Assembly: GCA_003105035.1 (NCBI GenBank)
Contig: PQAL01000005.1
Coordinates: 182,201-246,200, forward strand
Direction of reading: 5' to 3'
DNA: 64,000 bases
DNA from: Anaerolineales bacterium
GTDB taxonomy: Bacteria > Chloroflexota > Anaerolineae > Anaerolineales > UBA4823
The position numbers and the translations under genes are program-made. The notes beneath the pieces were generated by a model that saw only the letters and a program-made list of their open reading frames with translations, was not told the DNA's origin and did no database searches. Shown here in pieces: positions 26,934-36,013 of this stretch (positions within the stretch are counted from its first letter, which is position 1; each line of letters begins with the position of its first letter).

Positions 26934-27371
26934 ATGCCCAACATAGAAGAGCTGCTGCGTAAGGCCATGGCAGACGGTAAGTTCGACAACCTACCCGGAA
27001 AGGGCAAGCCCTTGCGTCTTGAAGAATCGAACCCACACGCTGACCGCGAGTGGGAGCTGGCCTACAAAATGCTAAAGGACTCAGGCTATTCCCTGCCGTG
27101 GATCGAAGAGATTAAAGATATTGATAGCCAGCTGGATTCTGCTCGAAATGAGCTTCGCCTGGCCTGGGCAACTTACCAGGCTGGCTTCGCACAGACATCA
27201 ACTGCAAATGCGGCTGCAATGGAGTGGGGGCGCGCCCAGGCTGCTTTTAGAGAAAAAGCCCACCAGTTGAATAAGCGTATCCGCACGGTTAACTTACAGG
27301 TGCCCAACTTACGCTTCCAACGCCCGGTATTGGATCCGGATCGAGAAATTCAGCGCATAGCCTCGAGCTGA
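26934..27371 (+). CDS. DUF1992 (DnaJ-C28-like) protein
   Basis: 145 residues with the DUF1992 core: EELLRKAMADGKFDNLPGKGKPLRLEE, then EWELAYKMLKDSGYSLPWIEE. The same domain occurs in eukaryotic DNAJC28 and bacterial YhdN-like proteins without a J domain. Function unknown; it may be a chaperone-associated factor. It probably shares a transcript with the DUF429 gene, which overlaps the promoter region. Confidence 0.86.
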   Translation: MPNIEELLRKAMADGKFDNLPGKGKPLRLEESNPHADREWELAYKMLKDSGYSLPWIEEIKDIDSQLDSARNELRLAWATYQAGFAQTSTANAAAMEWGRAQAAFREKAHQLNKRIRTVNLQVPNLRFQRPVLDPDREIQRIASS

Positions 27372-27417
27372 ATAAGATCTTTTCATCGGATGACTCACAA
27401 GTAGAGGGGAGACTCAC

Positions 27418-28137
27418 ATGCCGCTGAATACCACCAGCCAACCATCCTCACCAGCTGCGGATTCTCGCACCTGGTTCAAGCTGATCCTGACCTATCTGCT
27501 CATTCCAATCACCCTGTTCGCGTGTGCTTGGGATCTCAGCTGGTGGCAGGCCTGGATCTATTCGATGCTTGTATTCGCGGCCGGCGTGGGGGGACGTATG
27601 TGGGCCGAGCGTCGCCACCCCGGGCTAATGGAGGAGCGCATACAATACGAAAAAGCCCCCGATGTGAAGTCCTGGGATAAGATCCTTGCCCCGCTGATGG
27701 CGGTGAGTGTCGCCTTCCCGTTATTAATCGTGGCCGGTCTGGATCACCGCTTTCGCTGGTCGCCACCCTTCCCGATCTGGCTCAATCTGCTCGGGCTCAT
27801 CCTAAGCGGCCTTGGATATACGCTGGCCGTGTGGGCGCTGGTTGAGAACCGCTTTTTTTCCAGCGTCGTGCGCATCCAGGTCGAGCGTGGGCACGTAGTT
27901 TGTGATACAGGTCCATACCGGATCGTACGCCATCCAGGCTACCTTGGCAATATCCTTCCGCTGGCAGGTATCGTGCTCGCTCTGAGCTCGTTGTGGACGA
28001 TCATCCCAGCCTTAGCGGCATTGATCATCGCTCTCATAAGGACATCCTTGGAGGATCGTACGCTGCAGGCTGAGCTACCCGGCTACAGTGAGTATGCTCA
28101 ACAGGTACGCTATAGGCTGTTCCCAGGGATTTATTGA
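27418..28137 (+). CDS. Isoprenylcysteine carboxyl methyltransferase-like membrane protein
   Basis: 239 residues with five or so transmembrane helices and the ICMT/PEMT C-terminal signature: RGHVVCDTGPYRIVRHPGYLGNI, followed by LEDRTLQAELPGYSEYAQQVRYRLFPGI. The RHPxY and E..L...ElpGY elements bind S-adenosylmethionine in this superfamily. Bacterial members methylate unknown lipophilic substrates. An AGAGGGGA site precedes the ATG. Confidence 0.85.
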   Translation: MPLNTTSQPSSPAADSRTWFKLILTYLLIPITLFACAWDLSWWQAWIYSMLVFAAGVGGRMWAERRHPGLMEERIQYEKAPDVKSWDKILAPLMAVSVAFPLLIVAGLDHRFRWSPPFPIWLNLLGLILSGLGYTLAVWALVENRFFSSVVRIQVERGHVVCDTGPYRIVRHPGYLGNILPLAGIVLALSSLWTIIPALAALIIALIRTSLEDRTLQAELPGYSEYAQQVRYRLFPGIY

Positions 28138-28480
28138 TATGGCAAACATGACAGCCTCGAATAAGGATTGGACTCGTCCTAGCCAAATCGCTTGTTAATT
28201 GGGTTTTCGCTGCGATACCAGCTAAACGTGCTAAGTATGCTGCCCCAGAATAGTTCACCCTTGTCAATAAATGTAACCACCTTTGAAACCTGTGGGTGCT
28301 ACACCAACGCCTTCGTACCCGAAATTAATACATAAGCATTAACTTCAGGACAACACAATATATTAATATAAAATGAGTTCAGTGCTATAATCAAACTAAT
28401 AATATTCGCGGGGATTAGCTTCGAATAAATATCTTCAACCAATAAACCGGATTTTTACCGCAAACACAGGGAGGAGTGCG
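28138..28480 (+). other. Intergenic region before the cyclase-STAND gene
   Basis: 343 bp without a convincing gene. The part from 28320 to 28420 is AT-rich (repeated TTAATATAAA/TAATAATATT) and probably contains the promoter of the next gene. A GGGAGGAG ribosome site lies just before 28481. No operator palindrome or strong hairpin seen. Confidence 0.5.
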
Positions 28481-31400
28481 ATGAATATCCAACCATCACC
28501 TCAACTTCCATTCTCCGACCTGCCCGAAGGCACGGTCACCTTTCTCTTCACCGACATCGAGGGTTCCACCCAGCTGCTGCACCGCTTGCGCGATAAATAC
28601 GCCAGCCTGCTCGAAGAGCACCACCGCCTCCTGCGCGAGGCTTTTACCCATTGGGATGGCCACGAGGTCGACACTCAGGGCGATGCTTTCTTTGTGGCCT
28701 TCAGCCGTGCCACACAGGCGCTTAATGCTGCCGTAGAAGCTCAGCGTAATCTAGCCGAGCAGGCCTGGCCAGATGGATTGAGCGTGCGCGTTCGGATGGG
28801 CCTCCACACCGGGGAGCCCTGGAGTGGTGAGGTGGGCTATACCGGCATGGATGTGCATCGCGCTGCCCGCCTCGCCCACGTGGGCCATGGTGGGCAGGTG
28901 CTGCTTTCCGAAACCACCACTGCCCTGGTGCGAGATGAGCTACCTCAGGGAGTATCCTTGCTCGACTTAGGCCGCCACCTGCTTAAAGACATCCATCGCC
29001 CCGAGCACATCCAGCAGCTGGTGATCGAGGGCTTACCCTCCGAGTTTCCGCCCCTCACTTCCCTGGAGGTGCTACCCCCTGATTCAGCCCGCCCACGCCG
29101 TAAGGTGGGTGCCTGCCCCTATAAAGGGTTGGCGGCTTTCCGGGAGGGGGATGCACAATTTTACTTCGGGAGAGAAACTTTCGTGGATGCCCTGGAGCAA
29201 GCTGTCACCACCCACAAGCTGGTGGCAGTCATATTGGGGTCGTCGGGCTCAGGCAAATCCTCCGCCATCTTTGCCGGGTTGCTGCCGCGCCTGCGCAATC
29301 TGGGCAGCTACCAGTTCGCCACCTTCAGGCCAGGCACGCAGCCATTCTACAGCCTGTCAGATGCGGTGATCGAGCTCCTCGAGCCAAACCTGAGCAAGAT
29401 GGACCACCTGACCGAGACCAGCAAGCTGGCAGAGCAGCTTACCAACCAGAAGGAAGTGCACCTGGCGAAGGTGCTCGAGCGCATCCTGAAGGACTCACCG
29501 GGCACGAAGCAGGTGTTGCTGGTAGTTGACCAGTTCGAAGAGTTGTATACCTTGTGCCCGGATGCAGGGTTACAGAATGCTTTCATCGATGAGCTGGTGG
29601 CGACGGTGGAAACCTCCAAAAACAGTAAAACTGGTCTGGCAATCATATTGCTCACCATGCGGGCCGACTTCATGGGCCAGGCTTTGCTCCACCGGCCTTT
29701 CGCTGACGCCCTGCAGGAAGCCACATTGCTGATGGGGCCCATGACTCGACAGGAGCTGCACACCACCATCGAGAAACCTGCTGAGCTGCAAGGTGCCGCC
29801 TTCGAGGCGGGGCTGGTAGAACGCATCCTGGACGATGTGGGCCAGAAGCCCGGCAACCTGCCGCTGTTGGAATTCACCCTCACCCAACTGTGGGAGCGCC
29901 AGACCGATGGCTGGCTCACCCATGCTGATTACGAAGCCATGGGCTGCGTGGAAGGTGCCCTGGCGGCCTATGCTGACCAGGTGTTTGCTGACCTGGATGA
30001 AAATGAGCAGGAGCTTGCCAGGCATGTCTTCGTGCAGCTGGTGCAGCCCGGGGAAGGCACCGAAGACACCCGCCGTATCGCCACCCACGCCGAGCTGGGC
30101 GACGAGAGCTGGAAGCTGATCCAGTACCTGGCTGACCGCCGCCTGGTGGTCACCGGGCGCGATGCCCTGGGTCGCGAGACTGCCGAGGTGGTGCATGAGG
30201 CCCTCATCCAGCGCTGGGGGCGTTTCTGGGAGTGGATGAACGCCGACCGCGCTTTCAGGGCCTGGCAGGAGCGCTTGAGGGGCTCACTGCGCCAGTGGCA
30301 GGAGAGCGGGCAAGATGAAGGAGCTTTACTTGCCGGGGCACCCCTGGCTGTGGCCCAGGACTGGCTATCCCAACGCAGCAGTGAGCTGAACCCGGCCGAG
30401 ACCGGTTACATCCAGGCCAGCCAGGCTCTGCAGGTCAGGCAGCAAAAAGAGCGCCAGCGCAGAAGACAGTGGACCATCATCGGGCTGACTGCTGGCCTGG
30501 TGGTTTCCCTCGCCCTGGCTGCTTTCGCATTTGTTCAACGCCAGGCAGCCCTACGCCAGGCATCTATCGGTCTTGCCTCTCAGGCATTGATCGAGCTGGA
30601 TGGTTCACTGCCGGAAAGGGGCGTCTTGCTGGCATTAGAGGCCCTGAAACAATATCCCTACACGCCCCAGGCGGAGGCTGCCCTGGCCAGGGCTGTGCAA
30701 GAGTCATTACCTTACCAGGATATTTTAGGATTTAGCAACATTGCTCAAGATGCCCGTGTTATTACCTGGTCACCGGATGGGAGGTACATTGCTGTCGGAG
30801 GCATTATTGGTGTAGTTGGCAATAATAACTTTGCTATTGCTGATGTAGCTACCCATCAGTTGAGCATGATTCTCCCTGTTGTTGGGCTTGAAGTCCATGG
30901 GATTGCCTGGTCTCCCGATTCCAGTCATTTAGCATTGGTAACCAATGATTCGTTCGTAACCGGTGATTCGGTTGAGTCAACGAATAACAAGTTCCTCGTA
31001 TATGATACAACGAGTGGAGATTTGCTTTTATCCCTAACGACAAGTGGTGAATTCTCGCTGGATTGGTCACCAGACGGTCAAATGCTGCTGACAGGCGGTA
31101 TGGATGGGGTATGCCGCCTATGGGATGCCGAAACAGGCGCCCTGCTCCATGAGTACCCCGTACATTCTGTTGATGTCATGGATGTCCACTTTTCCCCCGA
31201 TGGCACACGCTTTGCAAGCATCTCCCGTGATGACACGGTGGTCATCCAGGATATTGCCAGTGGCAAAGTACTCCTGACCATTGGAGAGCCTCTCACAAAT
31301 ATTCCTGACTTTTCAGATCCAGCCATTAAAATTGATTATAGGCTTAGCTGGTCTCCGGATAGCAAATATCTGGCGGTTGGTTATCCTGATGGGAGTGTGG

Positions 31401-32641
31401 AAATCTGGGATACCACACTCAGAGAGAAGTACAGGGATTTAAAGGGACATACTGGGGGAATCATTGACATGGATTGGTCCCCAGATGGACGCTATATAGC
31501 CACTAACTCTGGTGATAGAACCGTCCGCCTATGGGAAGCCAGCAAGGGGAGGCTGGTTCTCACCATCAACAGCAAATGGTGGGCACTGGATTTCTCTCCA
31601 GATAGTCGTTATCTGGCAACCAGCCTTAACAATATACGCGTTTGGGACTTATCCGTTTTACCTCCCATCCTGCCATTCTCAACGGTTCCACCTATAGATT
31701 GGTGTGATTTAATGTGGTCGCCGGACGGGAGATATCTGGTTGATAGTTGTGCGGTTCGCGATTCAGCGAATGATTACCAGGCCGTGATAACAAACCTGGG
31801 CCATTTAATTGGCTGGTCACCAGACAGTACACGCATCGTTGGAGGTCTAGAAACCGACCCAAATTGGAATGCCGTAATAGTTGATATTAAAACCGGTAAG
31901 ACACTTGTGGAATTGAAAACAGCCACACCAACACAAACTATGGGTTATCCTTCATCCGGGTGGTCTCCAGATGGTAGCATGGTGGCGAGTACTAGTTTTC
32001 AACCCAATTTTACGGTGATATGGAACCCCAATACAGGAGAGGAGATCGCGCGCACCCCAGATTACGACTGTCACTTGGCGCGACCGATGTTCTCGCCGGA
32101 TAGTCAATTATTCGTAGTCGGCTGTAACTATACTGGTGGTGATACACCATTGAGAATTTTCGACCCCCACACGGGTGAGCTGGTGCGCGAGATCCCCAGC
32201 CAGGACGGCATGACCATTTCAGGGGTCTGGTCACCAGATGGAAAGTACATGGCAGTAACTTACTCTGAATCAATGGTACGTATCTATGACACTAACAAGT
32301 GGGAAGAGATTCAGTCCTTCGCAGCACATACCGGCGAGGTGTGGGATGTTAATTGGTCGCCGGATGGCAAGCGCCTGATGTCAGGGGATGGGAATGGTCA
32401 GGTATTTGTGTGGGATTTCGCCACTGGGCAAGTGGTGCAGAGCTTTATCAGCCTTGCGATCTATAGTGTGGATTGGTCTCCCGATGGAAAATTAATCGTT
32501 GATGGTGGATGCACAAATGAGTGTTTTATGACCTTCCACCGCGCCTGGCAGTCCACCCAGGAGTTGATCGATTACGCCAAAGAGTGCTGCGTGTTCCGCG
32601 ATCTTACGAAGGGCGAGCGCACGCAGTTCGGGCTGCCGTGA
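28481..32641 (+). CDS. Adenylate/guanylate cyclase - STAND NTPase - WD40 protein
   Basis: 1386 residues in four parts. (1) About 15-185: class III cyclase domain with metal-binding FTDIEGSTQLL, GDAFFVAF and VRMGLHTGEPW...YTGMDVHRAARLAHVGHGGQVLLSE. (2) About 215-640: STAND-type NTPase with CPYKGLAAFREGDAQFYFGRE, Walker A GSSGSGKSS near 255 and Walker B LLVVDQFEELYT near 345. (3) About 662-686: one transmembrane helix. (4) About 760-1350: WD40-like repeats, each with a WSPDG motif. The propeller would sense, the STAND module switch, and the cyclase put out cAMP/cGMP. Some class III domains in such fusions are inactive, so enzyme activity is not certain. Confidence 0.88.
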   Translation: MNIQPSPQLPFSDLPEGTVTFLFTDIEGSTQLLHRLRDKYASLLEEHHRLLREAFTHWDGHEVDTQGDAFFVAFSRATQALNAAVEAQRNLAEQAWPDGLSVRVRMGLHTGEPWSGEVGYTGMDVHRAARLAHVGHGGQVLLSETTTALVRDELPQGVSLLDLGRHLLKDIHRPEHIQQLVIEGLPSEFPPLTSLEVLPPDSARPRRKVGACPYKGLAAFREGDAQFYFGRETFVDALEQAVTTHKLVAVILGSSGSGKSSAIFAGLLPRLRNLGSYQFATFRPGTQPFYSLSDAVIELLEPNLSKMDHLTETSKLAEQLTNQKEVHLAKVLERILKDSPGTKQVLLVVDQFEELYTLCPDAGLQNAFIDELVATVETSKNSKTGLAIILLTMRADFMGQALLHRPFADALQEATLLMGPMTRQELHTTIEKPAELQGAAFEAGLVERILDDVGQKPGNLPLLEFTLTQLWERQTDGWLTHADYEAMGCVEGALAAYADQVFADLDENEQELARHVFVQLVQPGEGTEDTRRIATHAELGDESWKLIQYLADRRLVVTGRDALGRETAEVVHEALIQRWGRFWEWMNADRAFRAWQERLRGSLRQWQESGQDEGALLAGAPLAVAQDWLSQRSSELNPAETGYIQASQALQVRQQKERQRRRQWTIIGLTAGLVVSLALAAFAFVQRQAALRQASIGLASQALIELDGSLPERGVLLALEALKQYPYTPQAEAALARAVQESLPYQDILGFSNIAQDARVITWSPDGRYIAVGGIIGVVGNNNFAIADVATHQLSMILPVVGLEVHGIAWSPDSSHLALVTNDSFVTGDSVESTNNKFLVYDTTSGDLLLSLTTSGEFSLDWSPDGQMLLTGGMDGVCRLWDAETGALLHEYPVHSVDVMDVHFSPDGTRFASISRDDTVVIQDIASGKVLLTIGEPLTNIPDFSDPAIKIDYRLSWSPDSKYLAVGYPDGSVEIWDTTLREKYRDLKGHTGGIIDMDWSPDGRYIATNSGDRTVRLWEASKGRLVLTINSKWWALDFSPDSRYLATSLNNIRVWDLSVLPPILPFSTVPPIDWCDLMWSPDGRYLVDSCAVRDSANDYQAVITNLGHLIGWSPDSTRIVGGLETDPNWNAVIVDIKTGKTLVELKTATPTQTMGYPSSGWSPDGSMVASTSFQPNFTVIWNPNTGEEIARTPDYDCHLARPMFSPDSQLFVVGCNYTGGDTPLRIFDPHTGELVREIPSQDGMTISGVWSPDGKYMAVTYSESMVRIYDTNKWEEIQSFAAHTGEVWDVNWSPDGKRLMSGDGNGQVFVWDFATGQVVQSFISLAIYSVDWSPDGKLIVDGGCTNECFMTFHRAWQSTQELIDYAKECCVFRDLTKGERTQFGLP

Positions 32642-32648
32642 TGGTCAT

Positions 32649-32708
32649 GTAGGGGCGTAGGGGTGGAATCCCAAGTGACATATGTACAAATTACTCCCCA
32701 ACGCCCCA
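32649..32708. repeat. REP hairpin, downstream side of the RAYT gene
   Basis: GTAGGGGCGTAGGGGTGGAA at the left and CCCCAACGCCCCAC at the right, the same palindromic arms as at 33349-33407 but with an imperfect stem. It lies directly beyond the RAYT stop codon. Confidence 0.82.
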
Positions 32709-32709
32709 C

Positions 32710-33285
32710 CTAAATGATTCCCGGCACATAAAATCGATCTTCTATCCAGGTCGCGGGATTAGCTTCAATATAATCCGTAATTTGCTTATACTCCCTTTCA
32801 TTACGAATGATATGCTCATAATAATTCCGCTGCCAGACAGGCGGATTTGTATAACCGCGTATAGCATTGATCCGATACGTCACCGATGCCTTATACGCCT
32901 TCACAATGGCTCCTAGAGAACCCGGAGTAACATTATGGTCGCTGTAGGGGCGCAGGGAGGGGATTTTCTCATGACCCATCTTGGATACCTGCCCTGCGCC
33001 CCTAACAAGATGAATAATTCCATGCATGTGATTCGGCATGATTACAAATGTAGTAAATTCTGACGGAGGGAATCTTTTCTGCAATCGGTTCCATTGCTCA
33101 TGAGCAATCAGACCATAAGAACTTAATCGAATCTCTCCATTAACAACTTCACTAAACAGGCACTTCCTTTGAAAAGTTGTAATCGTAACAAAATACGCGC
33201 CTTCCATGGAGTAGTCATAGCCCTTCATACGAATTGACCGTCGGTGGTATTTTGGTGCATCAACCATGATAAAACGATACTCCAT
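32710..33285 (-). mobile_element. REP-associated tyrosine transposase (RAYT)
   Basis: 191-residue transposase of the IS200/IS605-like Y1 superfamily, RAYT group. Marks: GAYFVTITTFQRKCLF near 30-45, the HUH-type pair His86/His88 in IMPNHMHGIIH, and the catalytic tyrosine in WQRNYYEHIIRN (Tyr155 or Tyr156). REP hairpins lie on both sides (32649-32708, 33349-33407), and a third lies inside the gene (32944-33004), coding about 20 residues between the HUH strand and the tyrosine helix. RAYTs cut and join single-stranded REP hairpins. A start at ATG 33267 is equally possible; neither has a ribosome site. Confidence 0.9.
32944..33004. repeat. REP hairpin inside the RAYT coding sequence
   Basis: A perfect 13-bp inverted repeat (TAGGGGCGCAGGG 32944-32956 and CCCTGCGCCCCTA 32992-33004) with a 35-nt loop. 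It keeps the transposase frame open and encodes roughly residues 95-114. Confidence 0.85.
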
Positions 33286-33348
33286 TCATTTTGATGGAAA
33301 TATTGTCATTCTATTATGGATCATAACTATAGTTGGAAAGGTACATCT

Positions 33349-33407
33349 TAGGGGCGTAGGGGTGAAATTCTATGTGGTGCTTGAACAAATCCTCCCCTAC
33401 GCCCCTA
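33349..33407. repeat. REP hairpin, upstream side of the RAYT gene
   Basis: A perfect 14-bp inverted repeat (TAGGGGCGTAGGGG 33349-33362 and CCCCTACGCCCCTA 33394-33407) with a 31-nt loop, 64 bp before the transposase start and 32 bp beyond the glycosylase stop. Confidence 0.9.
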
Positions 33408-33438
33408 CTTTCAACCACATCTACACGATTAAAAATTA

Positions 33439-34683
33439 TCATATGCTCTTCAACAATTTCTCCCCGAACTCACACGGCTCTGACCGCTCGATCACTAGCT
33501 CTTTTGCCTTGTGGAAGCTCAGAAAATCTCGCATCGCGGTGGCCACCCCCGCCACCAGCTCCTCATCTGGTGCGACCCCTGGCTCAAGGTATAACGCTTT
33601 TAAACGCAGCACACTGGTCTTCCGCTCCAGCTTGGGATCAAAGCGCCCCACGATACGGTCCTTATGCAGGATCGACTGGCAGAAATAGCCATATTTCCGG
33701 TTCTCGGCCTTCACGTAGGACTCAATGATGTTCCGGTAGCCCCACACCTGCAGGTCTCTGCCCCGGCACCAGAACAGGTTATCAAAGAAGCTCAGGAAGG
33801 TTGTGCGCTCTGCCCGGATAGCTCCATCTGCCACCTGCTGCATGATTTGCAGCTGTCCGTGGTGCACCACCATCTCATATTGTTGACCATCCGCCAACAC
33901 CGCCTGAAGCGGCACGATCACACCTTCATCCAGCAGCTCCTGTCTCACTCCCTTGGGTAATGCCCGGCGCATGTGATAGGCGTATTCGGCGATCTGGTTC
34001 GGCAGGCAGATACCCAACGCCAGCAGTCCCTGCTCAATCCAATATCGGTCGCGTTCCTGCAATCTCGGCATGCGGGTATCCACCCACCCTGGCAGCACCC
34101 GCTCCGTCAAGTCATACACGCGCTGGAAGTTCACCCGGTTGGCAATCATCAGATCACCCCGCGTGAACAGGTACTCCAGGGCGACCTTGGCTGGCTTCCA
34201 ATCCCACCAGCTTCCCCGGCGCGGCCCATCGTATACAAAGTCCGAGGCTTTCAACGCCCCTTCCTGCTTAATGCGTTCATACACCACCGACACCAGCTCA
34301 TGGCTTCCCTGCTGGTCCAGCCATTTGGTGTACCATCTGACCAACCCCTCTCGCCTCTTATCAAATTCGGGCAGCTGGTAACGGTAATCCTTCAGCGGCA
34401 GGATGGCTGCTACCCCCTGCACGCCCTCGAATAAGACACGTTCCTCCGGCACATAGACCAACCGGTCGAGGTCAGTGGGCGTGTAGCTGCCCAGGCGACT
34501 CCATAATACGATGTATTGGGCGCGCTGGATCAGGTTGAGGGTATCGATCTGCACGTAATTCAGCTGTTCAACCATCCGTTTGATGTCCCTTATATCCGGC
34601 GTTGTATCAGCCGCGTTGGGTCGGGTCAATCCTTGGGCATGCAAGGCCATGGTTCTGACCGCAGACAGTGGGTAAACCGTCAT
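33439..34683 (-). CDS. YcaQ/AlkZ-like DNA glycosylase (winged-helix)
   Basis: 414 residues of the AlkZ/YcaQ (DUF1006) family, built from tandem winged helices. The catalytic motif is QxD: VQIDTLN near residues 44-50, the form seen in YcaQ-type enzymes that unhook interstrand crosslinks (AlkZ itself has QxQ). Other marks: RAQYIVLWSRLGSYTPTDLDRL, FLSFFDNLFWCRGRD, and GRFDPKLERKTSVLRLKALYLEPG. Its start overlaps the Nudix stop by 4 bp (ATGA), giving an operon kinase-Nudix-glycosylase. Likely role: repair of alkylated or crosslinked bases in the cytosol. Confidence 0.87.
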   Translation of the reverse strand: MTVYPLSAVRTMALHAQGLTRPNAADTTPDIRDIKRMVEQLNYVQIDTLNLIQRAQYIVLWSRLGSYTPTDLDRLVYVPEERVLFEGVQGVAAILPLKDYRYQLPEFDKRREGLVRWYTKWLDQQGSHELVSVVYERIKQEGALKASDFVYDGPRRGSWWDWKPAKVALEYLFTRGDLMIANRVNFQRVYDLTERVLPGWVDTRMPRLQERDRYWIEQGLLALGICLPNQIAEYAYHMRRALPKGVRQELLDEGVIVPLQAVLADGQQYEMVVHHGQLQIMQQVADGAIRAERTTFLSFFDNLFWCRGRDLQVWGYRNIIESYVKAENRKYGYFCQSILHKDRIVGRFDPKLERKTSVLRLKALYLEPGVAPDEELVAGVATAMRDFLSFHKAKELVIERSEPCEFGEKLLKSI

Positions 34684-35153
34684 GCCCCACCCTGTCCATA
34701 GAAGACCACCTCGTGCGAGACCAGCCTGCCCTGGTTATAGCTGAACTTGGCGGAGAAGATACCCGGCCGATCCAACCAGGTGAGGAAGATGGCATCTCCA
34801 TCCCACAAATGCAACGAGGTAAGCTCGGTATTATTCACCCACTGCAGGTTGCCTTCTGGCGAGTCAATCAGCTCGCCCGTGAATTCGGTCACGACGTACA
34901 CGAACACATACCAGTCCTCAAAATCATCGAAGGCTGGGAAGGTCAGGATTCCCTTGAGCTGCGGGTGACGAGCTCGCAAGCCTGATTCTTCGTAGATCTC
35001 GCGCACAGCACATTCTTCCGGCATCTCACCGGGATCCAGCTTGCCGCCCAGTCCGTTCCACTTGCCCTGGTGCATGTCATTGGCTTTCTTGATGCGGTGC
35101 ACCATCAGGGTCTGTCCATCGCGCCGCAGGTAACACAGTGTGGCTAGCTTCAT
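34680..35153 (-). CDS. Nudix hydrolase (MutT-like)
   Basis: 157 residues. The Nudix box is complete: GKLDPGEMPEECAVREIYEESGL (Gx5Ex7REUxEExGU, residues ~40-62). The N-terminus MKLATLCYLRRDGQTLMVHR and the NGLGGKLD lead-in resemble 8-oxo-dGTP diphosphatases of Gram-positive bacteria. It overlaps both neighbours by 4 bp, so it is translationally coupled to a glycosylase. Sanitising oxidised nucleotides would fit, though Nudix substrates cannot be assigned from the box alone. Confidence 0.88.
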   Translation of the reverse strand: MKLATLCYLRRDGQTLMVHRIKKANDMHQGKWNGLGGKLDPGEMPEECAVREIYEESGLRARHPQLKGILTFPAFDDFEDWYVFVYVVTEFTGELIDSPEGNLQWVNNTELTSLHLWDGDAIFLTWLDRPGIFSAKFSYNQGRLVSHEVVFYGQGGA

Positions 35154-35968
35154 TGATACCTCGTTGATTGATCCTTATCCACTAGCTGACGAGCAAGTGC
35201 TAACAGCCTGTCTTCATCGAAATATATGCCTTCGTCCATACGTGCGGCAGCCGCCACAGGAATGTACACTTCAAGCTGCTTCCCCTCGATGGGATTGAGC
35301 TGAAAATACCGCCGCAGATAGATCTGGTAGAACGGTCGCTGGATGATATTGAGCAGCTGAGCGCCATGGAAGCCTGAAGGTAGGCGCCCACCCCCAAATA
35401 GCAGGCTCGAGCGTGCCACGTCCATCAGTGGGCTGCCGCGTGAGGCATCGATCCAATCAATGATCACTGGCCCTCGCCTTGTCAGCAGGATATTACCGGG
35501 ATGAAAATCGCCATGGCAGAGCTGATTCTCTTCCGGCATCTGGTTTACCACAGAGAACGCAGCCTGGCGCACCTGTTCAGGGAGCTTCTCGGCCCCTGAG
35601 ATCTTGCTAATCAAGCACTCCTTCTGAGATGGCAGCTCGGGCACCTGGCGGGTGTGCATGTCGGCCTGCAGGTTAGCGAGCTGACGGGCAAATAGGGGCA
35701 GCTTCCACGGCTTACGGATCAGCATCTCTGTCATCGACGGTCCATCCACCCGCTCCAGCTCCAGCCCAAACCGGCCATTCATCTCGATAACATCCCCCAC
35801 TGCCGGAACAGGCAGACCGGTGGCATGCACGGCGCGGCTGAGCCGCGCCTCATATTCCACAGTCTGAGGCGAGCGGCCCAGCCTGAAAAGCTTGAGCACA
35901 CAACCTTCCCGCCAGGCGAAGATCTCAGCAGTTAACCCGACTGCAATGAGGGCACCGAGCTTATCCAT
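35150..35968 (-). CDS. Aminoglycoside-phosphotransferase-family kinase
   Basis: 272 residues of the APH/choline-kinase-like fold. The catalytic loop is CHGDFHPGNILL (HGDxxxxN) and the metal-binding motif is VIIDWIDASRG (IDW). N-terminal sequence GLTAEIFAWREGCVLKLFRLGRSPQTVEYEARL holds the ATP-site Lys and Glu. Substrate unknown; most chromosomal members are not resistance genes. The ATG at 35968 is taken as start, with a GTG at 35983 as alternative. First gene of the Nudix-glycosylase operon. Confidence 0.85.
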   Translation of the reverse strand: MDKLGALIAVGLTAEIFAWREGCVLKLFRLGRSPQTVEYEARLSRAVHATGLPVPAVGDVIEMNGRFGLELERVDGPSMTEMLIRKPWKLPLFARQLANLQADMHTRQVPELPSQKECLISKISGAEKLPEQVRQAAFSVVNQMPEENQLCHGDFHPGNILLTRRGPVIIDWIDASRGSPLMDVARSSLLFGGGRLPSGFHGAQLLNIIQRPFYQIYLRRYFQLNPIEGKQLEVYIPVAAAARMDEGIYFDEDRLLALARQLVDKDQSTRYQ

Positions 35969-36013
35969 GGCTGCACTTCTCACAAGGTTTTACATACGCT
36001 TCCCCATATCCAT

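Noticed and set aside
32649..33407. Repeated G-rich hairpins as a CRISPR array
   Set aside because: The repeats are irregularly spaced palindromes (REP) linked to a RAYT gene, without spacer regularity or cas genes.
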